A stretch of DNA of 64,000 nt. Source: Pseudomonas fildesensis. Lineage in GTDB: Bacteria; Pseudomonadota; Gammaproteobacteria; Pseudomonadales; Pseudomonadaceae. A model generated the notes under the pieces. It was given only the letters and a program-made list of their open reading frames with translations, had not been told where the DNA came from and ran no database searches. Shown one piece after another: positions 52,601-62,017 of this stretch (positions within the stretch are counted from its first letter, which is position 1; each line of letters begins with the position of its first letter). The position numbers and the translations under genes were made by a program. Where the stretch lies: positions 1-64,000 of the forward strand of contig NZ_LFMW01000024.1 of NCBI RefSeq assembly GCF_001050345.1. Reading direction: 5' to 3'.

Positions 52601-53932
52601 TTAGAAGCTCGCCTGCAGCTTCACGCCGGCGACCCAGGCATTGTCCACCTCGTAGACGCCACCTGGATTGCGCACGTACTGCACGTTCGGGCGCACGGTC
52701 AACCAATTGGTCACGTGAACGCCGTAATTGAGTTCGATGTTGTATTCGCTGTGCTGCACTGGAACGTACTGCGGGTCGTCGTAATCACTAATGCCCGTGC
52801 TGTCATTGATCAGGCGCTGGCGCTTGGTGACGTCGTCGTTGACCTTGAGGCGTGCGATGCCCACGCCTATGTCATCCTTGGGTCGCGCATCAAACGGGCC
52901 TTTGTAGACCGCGCCGATATTCTGGAAGCTTTCGATACCACTGGTAGCCTTGTCGTGCACGGTCAGGCTGGCAAATACGCTCAGACCGCGCGAGGCATCG
53001 CCGTTATGGGCTGTGAGCTGCTGTTGGCCAATGATCCATGCACCATGTTTGCTGCTGCGGGACTTTGGCGCCTGGCCGGTCAACACCTGCGGGTTACCGT
53101 TGACGTCGTCGTACAGATCGTTGGCGCTGGCACTGCTGTGGTAGTAACCCAGGCGGTATTCACCGGGTAAGGCTTCCTTGCCGACTAATGGCTTCCAGAT
53201 GACCTCCACCGGCACCAACGCGCCTTTGGTGCCACTGCCGCTGAGCTTGAAACCGTTGCCTGTCTCCAGGTACGACGGGTTTTGCTCATACGCCCCGACC
53301 TGCACCGCCCAGTGTTCATCGAGGTTATAGCGCACGCGTCCGCCCCACTGGCTCACGGGCCCGCTGTACCAGATATCCCCAGCGACGTTGCCGATGGGGG
53401 CACTGCAAAACGACAGACTCTGGAAGTCGCAGGGGAAACTGGCGAAGTCCTCATTGACGCCCACACGGCCGAACTTGAGATCCAGGGCGCTGTTGAAAAA
53501 TTTCTGGCGGTACCACATCTGGGTCAGGCGCCAGGTCTGCCCCCTGCCCCACACTTCCTGCACCGAACTGAGCTGTGGCGCACGCGGATCAGAAACTCGC
53601 TCGTTGGAGAGGTTGTTGCCGTTGCGTTCCGTCACCAGCAGTTGGAACTCGGCGTCACTCCAGCCGAGTAACTTCTGCAGATCCAGGTGAGTGCCCAGTG
53701 CCCACTGCGCGGTGTAGCGCGCTGTACGGTCATGGTTATAGCCCCCGTGGACATTGGTGGCGGCTTCGCCGACGTAACCGACAATCACGTCAACGCCCTG
53801 CTCCAGTAGCTCACTGCGTACTCCTCCCCAATCTCCGGTTCCCCATTTCGAAGAAGCGTCGTCGGCAGAGGCAGGCACGGCGATGCATGACAGGAGCCCG
53901 AGCCCCAGCGGCAATTTCCAAGCGATGTTCAT
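52601..53932 (-). CDS. OprB-family carbohydrate-selective porin
   Basis: The 443-residue outer-membrane protein has a signal peptide ending at ASA (residues 22-24) and an N-terminal KWGTGDWGGVRSELLEQGVD, typical of OprB. A beta-barrel of aromatic-rich strands ends with KLQASF, the C-terminal Phe expected for barrel insertion. OprB porins admit sugars and polyols. Its place inside the operon suggests that the growth substrate is a small polar polyol or hydroxyketone. Confidence 0.9.
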   Translation of the reverse strand: MNIAWKLPLGLGLLSCIAVPASADDASSKWGTGDWGGVRSELLEQGVDVIVGYVGEAATNVHGGYNHDRTARYTAQWALGTHLDLQKLLGWSDAEFQLLVTERNGNNLSNERVSDPRAPQLSSVQEVWGRGQTWRLTQMWYRQKFFNSALDLKFGRVGVNEDFASFPCDFQSLSFCSAPIGNVAGDIWYSGPVSQWGGRVRYNLDEHWAVQVGAYEQNPSYLETGNGFKLSGSGTKGALVPVEVIWKPLVGKEALPGEYRLGYYHSSASANDLYDDVNGNPQVLTGQAPKSRSSKHGAWIIGQQQLTAHNGDASRGLSVFASLTVHDKATSGIESFQNIGAVYKGPFDARPKDDIGVGIARLKVNDDVTKRQRLINDSTGISDYDDPQYVPVQHSEYNIELNYGVHVTNWLTVRPNVQYVRNPGGVYEVDNAWVAGVKLQASF

Positions 53933-53980
53933 GTCGATTTATCCTATTGTTTTTATGTTTTACGACACAGCGTTGACCGG

Positions 53981-54004
53981 ACCGCAGGGCAGCGCCCTTG
54001 CGGT
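53981..54004. terminator. Hairpin between aldehyde dehydrogenase and porin genes
   Basis: ACCGCA-GGGC ... GCCC-TTGCGGT gives about a 10-bp stem with one bulge and a 3-base loop in the 113-bp gap before the porin gene. No U-run follows; it may be an mRNA-processing or attenuation element setting the relative levels of the porin. Confidence 0.4.
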
Positions 54005-54045
54005 CACACAAGAAAGCAATCAGTTGAAAAATGGGTCGCTACAGA

Positions 54046-55494
54046 TCAAATGCCGGCCAGGCACAAGTATTTGATCTCCAGGTAATCCTCCAGCCCGTAC
54101 TTGGAACCTTCCCGGCCGACACCCGACGCCTTGACCCCACCAAACGGCGCGGCTTCGGAACTGATAATCCCGGTGTTGACGCCGACGATGCCGTACTCCA
54201 GCGCCTCACCCAAACGAAACACCCGACTCAGGTTCGCGGTGTAGAAATACGCCGCCAGGCCGAATTCGGTGTCGTTGGCTTTAGCGATGACTTCGGCGTC
54301 ATTGAAGAAGCGAAAGACCGGCGCCAGCGGACCGAACGTCTCTTCTTTGGCGACCCGAGCGGTGTCCGGCACATTCACCAGAATTGTCGGTTCAAAGAAA
54401 TTGGCGCCTTGGGCATGCGCACCACCGCCCTGAACTACCTTGGCGCCTTTGGCCAACGCATCCTCAATATGCTCGCGCACCTTGGCGACGGCCTTGCCAT
54501 CGATCAGCGGCCCAAGGGTGACGCCCTCGGTAAACCCGTCGCCTATCTTCAGCGCGCCAACTGCCGAGGCGAGCTTGTCGACAAAGGCGTCATAGACCTT
54601 GTCGTGCACATACAGGCGGTTGGCACACACGCAGGTCTGCCCTGCATTGCGAAACTTCGATGCGAGTGCGCCTTCTACGGCAGCGTCCAGATCGGCATCC
54701 TCGAACACGATAAAGGGCGCGTTGCCGCCCAGTTCCAGAGAGACTTTCTTTATGTCGTGAGCGCACTTTTCCATGATCTGGCGCCCAATCTCAGTGGACC
54801 CCGTGAAGGAAATCTTGCGCACGACCGGGTTGCTGGTCAGTTCCTCAGCAATTTCTGCAGCGGCGCCGGTGACCACTGACAGCACGCCCTTAGGAATGCC
54901 TGCCTGTTCGGCGAGGTACACCAGTGCCAATGCCGAGAATGGCGTCTGGGAGGCCGGCTTTATGACCATCGTGCAACCGGCTGCCAGCGCTGGCCCAGCT
55001 TTGCGGGTGATCATTGCGCTGGGGAAATTCCACGGCGTAATGGCGGCACATACACCTACGGGCTGTTTGATGACCAGCAAGCGTTTGTCCGTTGCACCTG
55101 GAATAATATCGCCGTAGACCCGCTTCCCCTCCTCCGCATACCACTCGATATAAGAGGCGGCGAAGACGATTTCACCCAGCGCCTCAGGCAGCGGCTTGCC
55201 CTGCTCCAGCGTCATGATGTGCGCCAGGTCATGCTGGTTTTCAATGATCAAGTCGTACCAGCGGCGTAACGCATTGGCGCGGGCCTTTGCAGATAGCTCA
55301 CGCCAGGCTGGCAGCGCGTGCTCAGCAGCTGCGATGGCCCGGCGTGTTTCAGCCTTACCCATGCGCGGCACCTCGCCGATGGTAGCGCCCGTTGACGGGT
55401 TGCTCACCGTGATCGTGGCTTCGTTGTCTGCAGCCAGCCACTCACCGTCGATAAAGGCTTTATGACGCATGAGTTCGGGGTTGTTCAAGTTCAT
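54046..55494 (-). CDS. GabD-like NAD(P)-dependent aldehyde dehydrogenase
   Basis: This 482-residue aldehyde dehydrogenase resembles succinate-semialdehyde dehydrogenase: ITPWNFPSAMITRK, catalytic Glu in LELGGNAPF, catalytic Cys in NAGQTCVCANR, and the C-terminal GIISSEAAPFGGVKASGVGREG. Its start overlaps the BVMO stop (ATGA), so they are translationally coupled. In the operon it probably oxidises an aldehyde or semialdehyde formed after Baeyer-Villiger cleavage, rather than serving GABA use. Confidence 0.88.
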   Translation of the reverse strand: MNLNNPELMRHKAFIDGEWLAADNEATITVSNPSTGATIGEVPRMGKAETRRAIAAAEHALPAWRELSAKARANALRRWYDLIIENQHDLAHIMTLEQGKPLPEALGEIVFAASYIEWYAEEGKRVYGDIIPGATDKRLLVIKQPVGVCAAITPWNFPSAMITRKAGPALAAGCTMVIKPASQTPFSALALVYLAEQAGIPKGVLSVVTGAAAEIAEELTSNPVVRKISFTGSTEIGRQIMEKCAHDIKKVSLELGGNAPFIVFEDADLDAAVEGALASKFRNAGQTCVCANRLYVHDKVYDAFVDKLASAVGALKIGDGFTEGVTLGPLIDGKAVAKVREHIEDALAKGAKVVQGGGAHAQGANFFEPTILVNVPDTARVAKEETFGPLAPVFRFFNDAEVIAKANDTEFGLAAYFYTANLSRVFRLGEALEYGIVGVNTGIISSEAAPFGGVKASGVGREGSKYGLEDYLEIKYLCLAGI

Positions 55495-57170
55495 TGCAGG
55501 TTCTCCGTTACGCGACGCTTGGTCGCGCCTTCGACACTGACGGCCTTGAACTTGAAGCCCCGGTAGTCATCGTTCTTGACCGCTGCCAAATGTTCGTTGA
55601 AGGCGCCCAAGCCCCCCATGTAGAAATACACCTTGTTGCTTTTGCCGGGGATATTGGCGCCGAAGATCCACGAGTCGGTCTTGGCGAACAGCGTTTGATC
55701 GGCAATGTCCTGGCAGGTCTTGCCCCACTCCTGTTCGCTTTGCGCAGAGGGTTCCACGCAAGCCAACTCGTTCTGCTCCATGAAGCCAACCAGATCGGAG
55801 ACCCACTCCACTTCGGTTTCAATCGTCGGTGGAAGATTGGTAAACGGACCGTTAGGGCCCAGGATCATGAACATATTCGGGAACTTGGCGGTGGCCACCG
55901 ACAAGTAGCTGGACGGGCCATCAGCCCAGTGATCCTTCATCGAGACGTTATCGCGGCCGCGAATATCGATGCGCTTGTAGTTACCGTCCACGGCGTCAAA
56001 ACCGGTGGCAAACACCAGCACATCAAGCTCGTGTTCGATGCCGTCGGCCGTGCGAATGCCCTTGGCGGTAATTTCTTCGATCGGGTTGGCCTTGACGTCC
56101 ACCAGCGACACGTTGGGACGGTTGAAGGTTGCGTAGTAGCCGCTGTCGCACAGAGGGCGCTTGGCGTAGAGATCGCTGGGCATCAACTTGCGTGCCGTTT
56201 CCGGGTCCTTGACGATCTCGGCAATTTTCTCGCGAACGAAGTTTTGCGCCTCGATATTGGCCTCTTCACTGGTGGCGATATCGTTAAAGGTCTGGAACAT
56301 GTAGCGGAAGCCGCCGCCCCCATCCCAAGCACGCTGGAAGATGGCTTTGCGTTCAGCAGCGTCCACGCTCATGGTGGGAATGTCGCTTTCGGGGAAGCCG
56401 AACGCCAGACGCGACGACCGCACTTCCTGCCAGATGGCGTCGTAGTTGCGCTTGATGTCGTCGACGTAGTCGCGACTGACTGGGCCGTTGCCCACTGGCA
56501 CGGTGTATTGAGCGGAGCGTTGGAATACGGTCAGGTGGCCCACGCTCGGTGCGATCGCGGTGATGACCTGGCAACCTGTCGAACCCGTACCAATCACACC
56601 TACGCGCTTGCCTTCCAGCACCGCATCGGCGGGCCAGTTGGCGGTGTGATACATGCTCCCCTTGAACTGATCGAGGCCTTTGATCTTGGGCACATTCGTT
56701 GCGGACAACAGGCCCAGCGCCGTTACCAGGTACTTGGCGCTGTATTGATGACCGTCATCGGCCGTGACCAGCCAGCGGCTGCTTTGCTCGTCGAACACGG
56801 CGGCGGTAATGCCTGTTTCGAGCTGGATATCGCGACGCAGGTCATGGCGATCCACCGCGTGGTTCAGGTAGGACAGGATCTGCGGCTGGGTCAGGTAACG
56901 CGTGGTGATGTCCCATTCCTGACACAGTTCGCGGTCCCAGGAGAAGCAATAGACAAACGATTCACTGTCGGATAGCGCGCCGGGGTAGCGGTTCCAGAAC
57001 CAGGTACCGCCGATGCCGCCGGCCTTGTCGAAGGCGCGCACTTTCAAGCCCAATTCATCACGCAATTTCTTGAGCATGTAAATGCCGCCGAAACCTGCGC
57101 CGATCACAATGGCGTCGTAGTTGATAACGTCGGTGCCAACGGAACGTTTGGCCAGAACTGTAGTTGTCAT
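55491..57170 (-). CDS. Baeyer-Villiger monooxygenase (type I, FAD/NADPH)
   Basis: The 559-residue enzyme inserts oxygen next to a ketone, giving an ester or lactone. The FAD motif is GAGFGG at 24-29. The complete type I fingerprint FxGxxxHxxxWP is at 169-180 (FKGSMYHTANWP), and the NADPH motif GTGSTG at 194-199. The C-terminal FATGFD is present. Length and motifs match cyclohexanone/acetone-type enzymes. It is second in the operon behind an SDR that would make its ketone, and is coupled to the aldehyde dehydrogenase. No esterase is in the operon. Confidence 0.94.
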   Translation of the reverse strand: MTTTVLAKRSVGTDVINYDAIVIGAGFGGIYMLKKLRDELGLKVRAFDKAGGIGGTWFWNRYPGALSDSESFVYCFSWDRELCQEWDITTRYLTQPQILSYLNHAVDRHDLRRDIQLETGITAAVFDEQSSRWLVTADDGHQYSAKYLVTALGLLSATNVPKIKGLDQFKGSMYHTANWPADAVLEGKRVGVIGTGSTGCQVITAIAPSVGHLTVFQRSAQYTVPVGNGPVSRDYVDDIKRNYDAIWQEVRSSRLAFGFPESDIPTMSVDAAERKAIFQRAWDGGGGFRYMFQTFNDIATSEEANIEAQNFVREKIAEIVKDPETARKLMPSDLYAKRPLCDSGYYATFNRPNVSLVDVKANPIEEITAKGIRTADGIEHELDVLVFATGFDAVDGNYKRIDIRGRDNVSMKDHWADGPSSYLSVATAKFPNMFMILGPNGPFTNLPPTIETEVEWVSDLVGFMEQNELACVEPSAQSEQEWGKTCQDIADQTLFAKTDSWIFGANIPGKSNKVYFYMGGLGAFNEHLAAVKNDDYRGFKFKAVSVEGATKRRVTENLQ

Positions 57171-57296
57171 TATGTTCTCCTGTTTCGATCAATGCGCCTG
57201 CAGGCTTCAACTCAAATACAAAGCTGCAGGCAAGCCGTATCCGCTCCCCTGAATATGGATTCAGCGGACATAAACTTGATTAGTGAACGGGGTCAG

Positions 57297-58097
57297 TTAG
57301 AGCGAGAAGCCGCCATCAACAGCGATCGCCTGCCCGGTAACGTGTGGCGCGCACGCCAGGTAAACAGCCAATTGGCCCATGTCTTCCACGGTTTGCGCTT
57401 CCCCTTGAGGCAGCAGGCTGGACTGATGCCGCTCCCAGGATTGCACTTCGGTTTCGCCGGGTTGCGCCCAACGCGCGGAAAGCCCCTCATCACCGCGCCA
57501 CATACCAGTGCCCACCACACCAGGGCAAAGGGCGTTAACCGTGATGCCTTCGCGGGCAACTTCCTTGGCAAAGGCGTTGGTAAAGCCAATCACGGCGAAT
57601 TTGGAGGCGCTGTAATGGGAAAGGTCCGGGAAACCGACTTTGCCGGCAATCGAGGCCAAGTTGATGATGCGGCCGAAGTTATGCTCGCGCATCAGTTTGA
57701 GTTCGGCCTGGCAGCAGAGGAATACGCCACGGGCGTTGATGTTCATGATGCGGTCCCACTCGCTGACGGCCAACTCATCGACACGACCGAGGCTGACCAC
57801 GCCTGCGTTGTTGACCGCCACATCCAGACGGCCAAATTGCGCCCTGACCTGCTCGATCAAACTGGCGACACTCTCGGGTTTGCTGACATCAACTTGCAGG
57901 GCCACAGCCCGACGACCCTGGGCCTGGACCAAGGCGGCAGCTTCTTGCGCGATTCCCAAGTCGTAATCGGCCAGCACCAGGTCTGCGCCCGCCTGGGCGA
58001 GGCTCAGCGCAATACCCTGGCCAATGCCACGGCCAGCGCCTGTTACCAGGGCAACCTTGCCGTCCAGGGAGAAATTCACAGCGTTGAATTCGCTCAT
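57297..58097 (-). CDS. Short-chain dehydrogenase, probable secondary-alcohol dehydrogenase
   Basis: This 266-residue SDR has VTGAGRGIGQGIALSLAQ with an acidic residue after beta-2 (LADYD), which favours NAD. It also has NNAGVVSLG, catalytic Ser in NLASIAGKVG, YSASK, and the end GQAIAVDGGFSL. As first gene of the sigma-54 operon it probably oxidises a secondary alcohol to the ketone used by the BVMO, like ChnA in cyclohexanol degradation. The specific alcohol is unknown. Confidence 0.88.
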   Translation of the reverse strand: MSEFNAVNFSLDGKVALVTGAGRGIGQGIALSLAQAGADLVLADYDLGIAQEAAALVQAQGRRAVALQVDVSKPESVASLIEQVRAQFGRLDVAVNNAGVVSLGRVDELAVSEWDRIMNINARGVFLCCQAELKLMREHNFGRIINLASIAGKVGFPDLSHYSASKFAVIGFTNAFAKEVAREGITVNALCPGVVGTGMWRGDEGLSARWAQPGETEVQSWERHQSSLLPQGEAQTVEDMGQLAVYLACAPHVTGQAIAVDGGFSL

Positions 58098-58163
58098 GTA
58101 CTGCCTCTGTCTTTATTGTTGTTGAGATGCGACCGTTCGACGCGGCCTGCTGAGACTGACAGA

Positions 58164-58178
58164 GCAAGTCGGATGCCA
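58164..58178 (-). promoter_or_regulatory. Sigma-54 (-24/-12) promoter of the BVMO operon
   Basis: The minus strand reads TGGCATCCGACTTGC: GG and GC separated by exactly 10 bases, close to the consensus TGGCAC-N5-TTGC. It lies about 65-80 bp before the first operon gene (start at 58097), and the divergent gene encodes a sigma-54 activator. The fit of sequence, place and partner makes this convincing. Confidence 0.85.
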
Positions 58179-58259
58179 ACACTTGGATACCCGGCCACAA
58201 CGCCCGGAATAGAGCGCTAAACACGTAATTTTTCACAACCACCATGCCAGCCGCCGCAA

Positions 58260-58313
58260 GACATAACCGCTCGTGTCTCCCGTGGGACGCTGCGAATGCT
58301 GAGCGGTTATGTC
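58260..58313. promoter_or_regulatory. Upstream activator site: 13-bp inverted repeat with 28-bp spacer
   Basis: GACATAACCGCTC (58260-58272) and GAGCGGTTATGTC (58301-58313) are exact reverse complements, with centres 41 bp apart (about four helical turns). They lie roughly 80-150 bp upstream of the sigma-54 promoter, the usual distance for activator sites, and between the promoter and the activator's own gene. They probably bind the AcoR-like protein. Confidence 0.75.
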
Positions 58314-58410
58314 TCACCGGCACCGGCTGACGGAATCAGCTTGAAGGGATTGGCCAAGCCGCCTTTAATGGCCATCAACAGAAAAATAAGATCTAACCTT
58401 CGGAGGTACC

Positions 58411-60279
58411 ATGTCCTCTGGTTTTTCGAAGACTCATGTGGAACACGTGAGTCGCGTACTGCGCACTGCCCAGAATGCCCCGACGCTGCCGGTGCCCAAC
58501 GCCATCCTCGATTCCTGGCGTCGCTCGGTACAGCATTACAAGCTCGACCCGGGGTCCTTACAGGGGCCCAGGGTGCTGGAGGCTCACCAGATCATTGAGC
58601 ACCGCCAGCGAGTGGACGATTTCCTGCACCTGGCAGGTGATGAAATGTCACGGCTGCACAGTCGCGTTCGCGACGCCGACTACTGTGTGATGCTCACCGA
58701 TACGCAGGGATGTACCGTCGACTACCGGATCGACTCGGCCCTGCGCGGCGAGTACCGCCGCTCCGGCATGGACGTCGGCACCTGCTGGTCGGAGAAAGAA
58801 GAAGGCACGACGGCTGTCAGCGCGGTGCTAATCGACAAATTGCCGGTCACCGTGCACAAGCTCGATCATTTCCGTGCAGCGTTTATTGGCAATACCTGCT
58901 CTGCGGCGCCGATATTTTCACCCAGCGGCGAGATCCTGGCGGTATTGGACGTTTCTTCAGTGCGTGCTCCGGATGACCGGCGTAGTCAGCATTTGATTCG
59001 GCAAATGGTCATTCAAAGTGCTACCGAACTCGAAAATGCGTACTTCATGTACAGCACCCAAGACCTCTGGGTATTACGCGCACACCCCCTGCCGGGTTAC
59101 GTCGACAGCCAACCGCAATGCCTGTTCGCCTGGAACCGGGATGGCCGCATAAAAGCTCTCAACCCCGCAGCGCGGCGACTGCTGTTACAGCGTTGTGGCC
59201 GAATCCCCGCCCATATTGACGAAGCCTTTGCCTCAGCAAAGCTGCCCGCCGCCGGGGACGACAACATCCACTTTTTGCCGTCGATGGGGTTGCACGTGCG
59301 CCTCAAGGCGCCCCGCCGCCCCATAAGCTCCCCACTGGCCAGCAGCCCGTCCTCAGCGCTGGACCCCAAGGTTGCGCAGGCGATGGAGCTGGCGGTACGC
59401 GTCAAGGATCGCGGTTTGCCTGTGCTGATCCATGGTGAGACCGGTGCGGGCAAAGAGTTTTTTGCCCTGCAACTGCATGCCGCGAGCAAACGTCGAGACA
59501 AGCCCTTTGTCGCAGTGAACTGTGCAGCGATTCCCGAAAGCTTGATTGAGAGTGAATTGTTCGGTTATGCCGCTGGCGCTTTTACCGGCGCTTCGACCAA
59601 AGGCATGCGGGGTCTGTTGCAGCAGGCTGACGGCGGCACGTTGTTTCTCGATGAAATCGGCGACATGCCCCTTGCCCTGCAAACCCGCCTATTGCGAGTA
59701 CTCAGCGAAGGTGAAGTGGCGCCGTTGGGCGGTGCACGCACCCAGGCCATCGATATTCAGGTGGTTTGTGCCAGCCACCGCGATATTGGCACGCTGGTTG
59801 AAGCCGGCAGCTTTCGTGAAGACTTGTTTTTCCGCCTGAGCGGTGCACGCTTCGATATACCGCCACTGCGTGAACGCAAAGACAAACTGGCGTTGATCAA
59901 CACACTGCTGAACGACGAGTGCGAGCGCTCCGGCGAGCGTGTGGAACTGAGCGAATCTGCACTGGAAATGCTGTTGAATTACAGCTGGCCGGGCAATATG
60001 CGACAACTGCACCACGTGCTGCGATACGCGTGTGCCGTGTGTAAAAGCCCGGTGATCGGAGTGGATGATCTGCCAGTGACACTCGGTGCGAGTGCGCCGG
60101 TAAAGGGACCGGAGACCGTCAGTGGCAGCCCGGAACGCCAGGCGCTGATTGACACACTTGTGCGCAATCGCTGGAAACCGCTGTTGGCCGCGCGAGAACT
60201 GGGGATTTCCCGTGCAACGCTATACCGCAAAGTCAACTTGCATGGCATCACAATGCCTGGCAAGGGTTCGTACGACTGA
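58411..60279 (+). CDS. AcoR-like sigma-54-dependent transcriptional activator
   Basis: This 622-residue activator has an N-terminal GAF-type sensor (about 60-215) and a linker with a PAS-like piece (about 230-310). The AAA+ domain has Walker A GETGAGK (about 342-348) and an intact sigma-54 contact loop GAFTGA (about 388-394); a Fis-type HTH near 590-612 has LAARELGISRATLYRKV. It starts after GGAGG and is divergent from the operon. The architecture is that of AcoR, which answers to acetoin, so a ketone, hydroxyketone or diol is the likely effector here. Confidence 0.92.
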   Translation: MSSGFSKTHVEHVSRVLRTAQNAPTLPVPNAILDSWRRSVQHYKLDPGSLQGPRVLEAHQIIEHRQRVDDFLHLAGDEMSRLHSRVRDADYCVMLTDTQGCTVDYRIDSALRGEYRRSGMDVGTCWSEKEEGTTAVSAVLIDKLPVTVHKLDHFRAAFIGNTCSAAPIFSPSGEILAVLDVSSVRAPDDRRSQHLIRQMVIQSATELENAYFMYSTQDLWVLRAHPLPGYVDSQPQCLFAWNRDGRIKALNPAARRLLLQRCGRIPAHIDEAFASAKLPAAGDDNIHFLPSMGLHVRLKAPRRPISSPLASSPSSALDPKVAQAMELAVRVKDRGLPVLIHGETGAGKEFFALQLHAASKRRDKPFVAVNCAAIPESLIESELFGYAAGAFTGASTKGMRGLLQQADGGTLFLDEIGDMPLALQTRLLRVLSEGEVAPLGGARTQAIDIQVVCASHRDIGTLVEAGSFREDLFFRLSGARFDIPPLRERKDKLALINTLLNDECERSGERVELSESALEMLLNYSWPGNMRQLHHVLRYACAVCKSPVIGVDDLPVTLGASAPVKGPETVSGSPERQALIDTLVRNRWKPLLAARELGISRATLYRKVNLHGITMPGKGSYD

Positions 60280-60321
60280 GCCTGCGGCAGACGAACTCTT
60301 TGCTCGCCTGCCGCTGGATCC

Positions 60322-61251
60322 TTACAGTGCCTGCTGCAGCGCAGGTACGGCTTCGAACAAATCCGCCACCAGGCCGTAATCAGCCACCTGGAAGATCGGT
60401 GCTTCTTCGTCCTTGTTGATCGCAACGATCACTTTGGAGTCTTTCATACCGGCCAAATGCTGGATCGCGCCGGAGATACCGACGGCGATGTACAGCTGTG
60501 GCGCAACGATTTTGCCGGTCTGGCCGACCTGCATGTCGTTGGGTACGAAACCTGCGTCGACGGCCGCGCGGGAAGCGCCGACCGCAGCGCCCAGCTTGTC
60601 GGCCAGGGCGTACAGGTGTTTGAAGTTGTCACCGTTCTGCATGCCACGACCGCCGGAAACGACGATTTTGGCAGCGGTCAGCTCAGGACGATCCGACTTG
60701 GCCAGTTCTTCGCCAACGAAGCTGGAAATGCCAGCGTCGTGGGCAGCCGCAACGGCTTCAACAGCAGCCGAACCACCTTCAGCAGCAACCGGGTCGAAAC
60801 CGGTGGCACGCACGGTGATCACTTTGATGGCAGCGGTCGATTGCACGGTGGCAATAGCGTTACCGGCATAGATCGGGCGCTTGAAGGTGTCGGCGCTTTC
60901 TACCGAGATAATCTCGGAGATCTGGTCAACGTCCAGTTGCGCAGCAACGCGCGGCAGGATGTTTTTGCCGTTGGAGGTCGCGGCAGCCAGGATGTGGCTG
61001 TAACCGGCGCCCAGCTCAGTAATCAGAGGGGCAACGTTTTCCGGCAACTGGTGAGCGTAGGCCGCGTTATCGGCGACCAATACTTTGCTCACACCAGCGA
61101 TTTTTGCAACGGCTTCAGCCACGGCGCCAACGTTCTGGCCTGCGACCAGAACGTGGATATCACCACCGATTTTGGCGGCTGCGGCGACAGTGTTCAGGGT
61201 GGCCGGGGCCAGCACCTTGTTGTCGTGTTCTGCGAGTACCAAGATAGTCAT
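60322..61251 (-). CDS. etfA: Electron transfer flavoprotein alpha subunit
   Basis: The protein is 309 residues from MTILVLAEHDN (ATG at 61251). It has the FAD-binding C-terminal domain with VVSGGRGM, GASRAAVDAGFVPNDMQVGQTG and YIAVGISGAIQHLAGM. It forms a heterodimer with EtfB and carries electrons from acyl-CoA and other dehydrogenases to ETF-ubiquinone oxidoreductase. It lies 16 bp after etfB on the same strand and is convergent with the activator gene (42 bp gap). Confidence 0.97.
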   Translation of the reverse strand: MTILVLAEHDNKVLAPATLNTVAAAAKIGGDIHVLVAGQNVGAVAEAVAKIAGVSKVLVADNAAYAHQLPENVAPLITELGAGYSHILAAATSNGKNILPRVAAQLDVDQISEIISVESADTFKRPIYAGNAIATVQSTAAIKVITVRATGFDPVAAEGGSAAVEAVAAAHDAGISSFVGEELAKSDRPELTAAKIVVSGGRGMQNGDNFKHLYALADKLGAAVGASRAAVDAGFVPNDMQVGQTGKIVAPQLYIAVGISGAIQHLAGMKDSKVIVAINKDEEAPIFQVADYGLVADLFEAVPALQQAL

Positions 61252-61267
61252 GATTCGGCTCCCCAAT

Positions 61268-62017
61268 TCAAAGCACCTTCGCTTCGTTTTTCAGTTTCTC
61301 GACCAGTTCAGCCACCGACTTGACCTTGATGCCTGCGCTGCGTGCAGCCGGCGCTTCAACTTTCACGGTCTTGTTGGTGGAGGCGGTGGAAACGCCCAAA
61401 GCATCCGGAGTCAGCACTTCGAGAGGCTTCTTCTTGGCTTTCATGATGTTTGGCAGGGACGCATAGCGCGGCTCGTTCAAACGCAGGTCGGTGGTGACGA
61501 TGGCCGGCAGTTTCAGGGAAACCGTCTGTGCGCCGCCGTCGATTTCGCGGGTGACGGCAACGCTGTCGCCGCTCACTTCGACTTTCGAGGCGAAGGTGCC
61601 CTGGCCGTAACCGGTCAGTGCAGCCAGCATCTGGCCAGTCTGGTTGTTGTCGCTGTCGATGGCCTGTTTGCCGAGGATCACCAACTGAGGCTGTTCCTTG
61701 TCGACAACGGCTTTGAGCAGCTTGGCAACGGCCAGGGAGGTCAGCTCTTCAGCGGACTCAACCAGCACGGCGCGGTCGGCGCCCAGTGCCAGCGCGGTAC
61801 GCAGCTGCTCTTGAGCAGTGGTCGGGCCGATGGAAACCACGACGATTTCAGTTACCACGCCTTTCTCTTTCAGGCGTACGGCTTCTTCCACGGCGATTTC
61901 GCAGAAAGGGTTCATCGACATCTTGACGTTAGCGAGGTCGACGCCGGAATTGTCCGCCTTGACGCGAACTTTCACGTTGTAATCGACAACGCGTTTGACA
62001 GCTACAAGAACCTTCAT
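61268..62017 (-). CDS. etfB: Electron transfer flavoprotein beta subunit
   Basis: This 249-residue protein has the family start MKVLVAVKRVVDYNVKVRVK, the AMP-binding signature VNPFCEIA-like stretch MNPFCEIAVEEAVRLKE, and LGKQAIDSDNNQTGQMLAAL. Partner of EtfA. First gene of the etfBA operon and divergent from the ETF-QO gene across about 520 bp. Highly conserved core gene; it marks the end of the accessory region. Confidence 0.97.
   Translation of the reverse strand: MKVLVAVKRVVDYNVKVRVKADNSGVDLANVKMSMNPFCEIAVEEAVRLKEKGVVTEIVVVSIGPTTAQEQLRTALALGADRAVLVESAEELTSLAVAKLLKAVVDKEQPQLVILGKQAIDSDNNQTGQMLAALTGYGQGTFASKVEVSGDSVAVTREIDGGAQTVSLKLPAIVTTDLRLNEPRYASLPNIMKAKKKPLEVLTPDALGVSTASTNKTVKVEAPAARSAGIKVKSVAELVEKLKNEAKVL

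Noticed and set aside
55494..56975. Plus-strand 493-residue open frame across the BVMO gene
   Set aside because: It is the antisense of a gene with complete BVMO motifs; long antisense frames are common in GC-rich Pseudomonas DNA.
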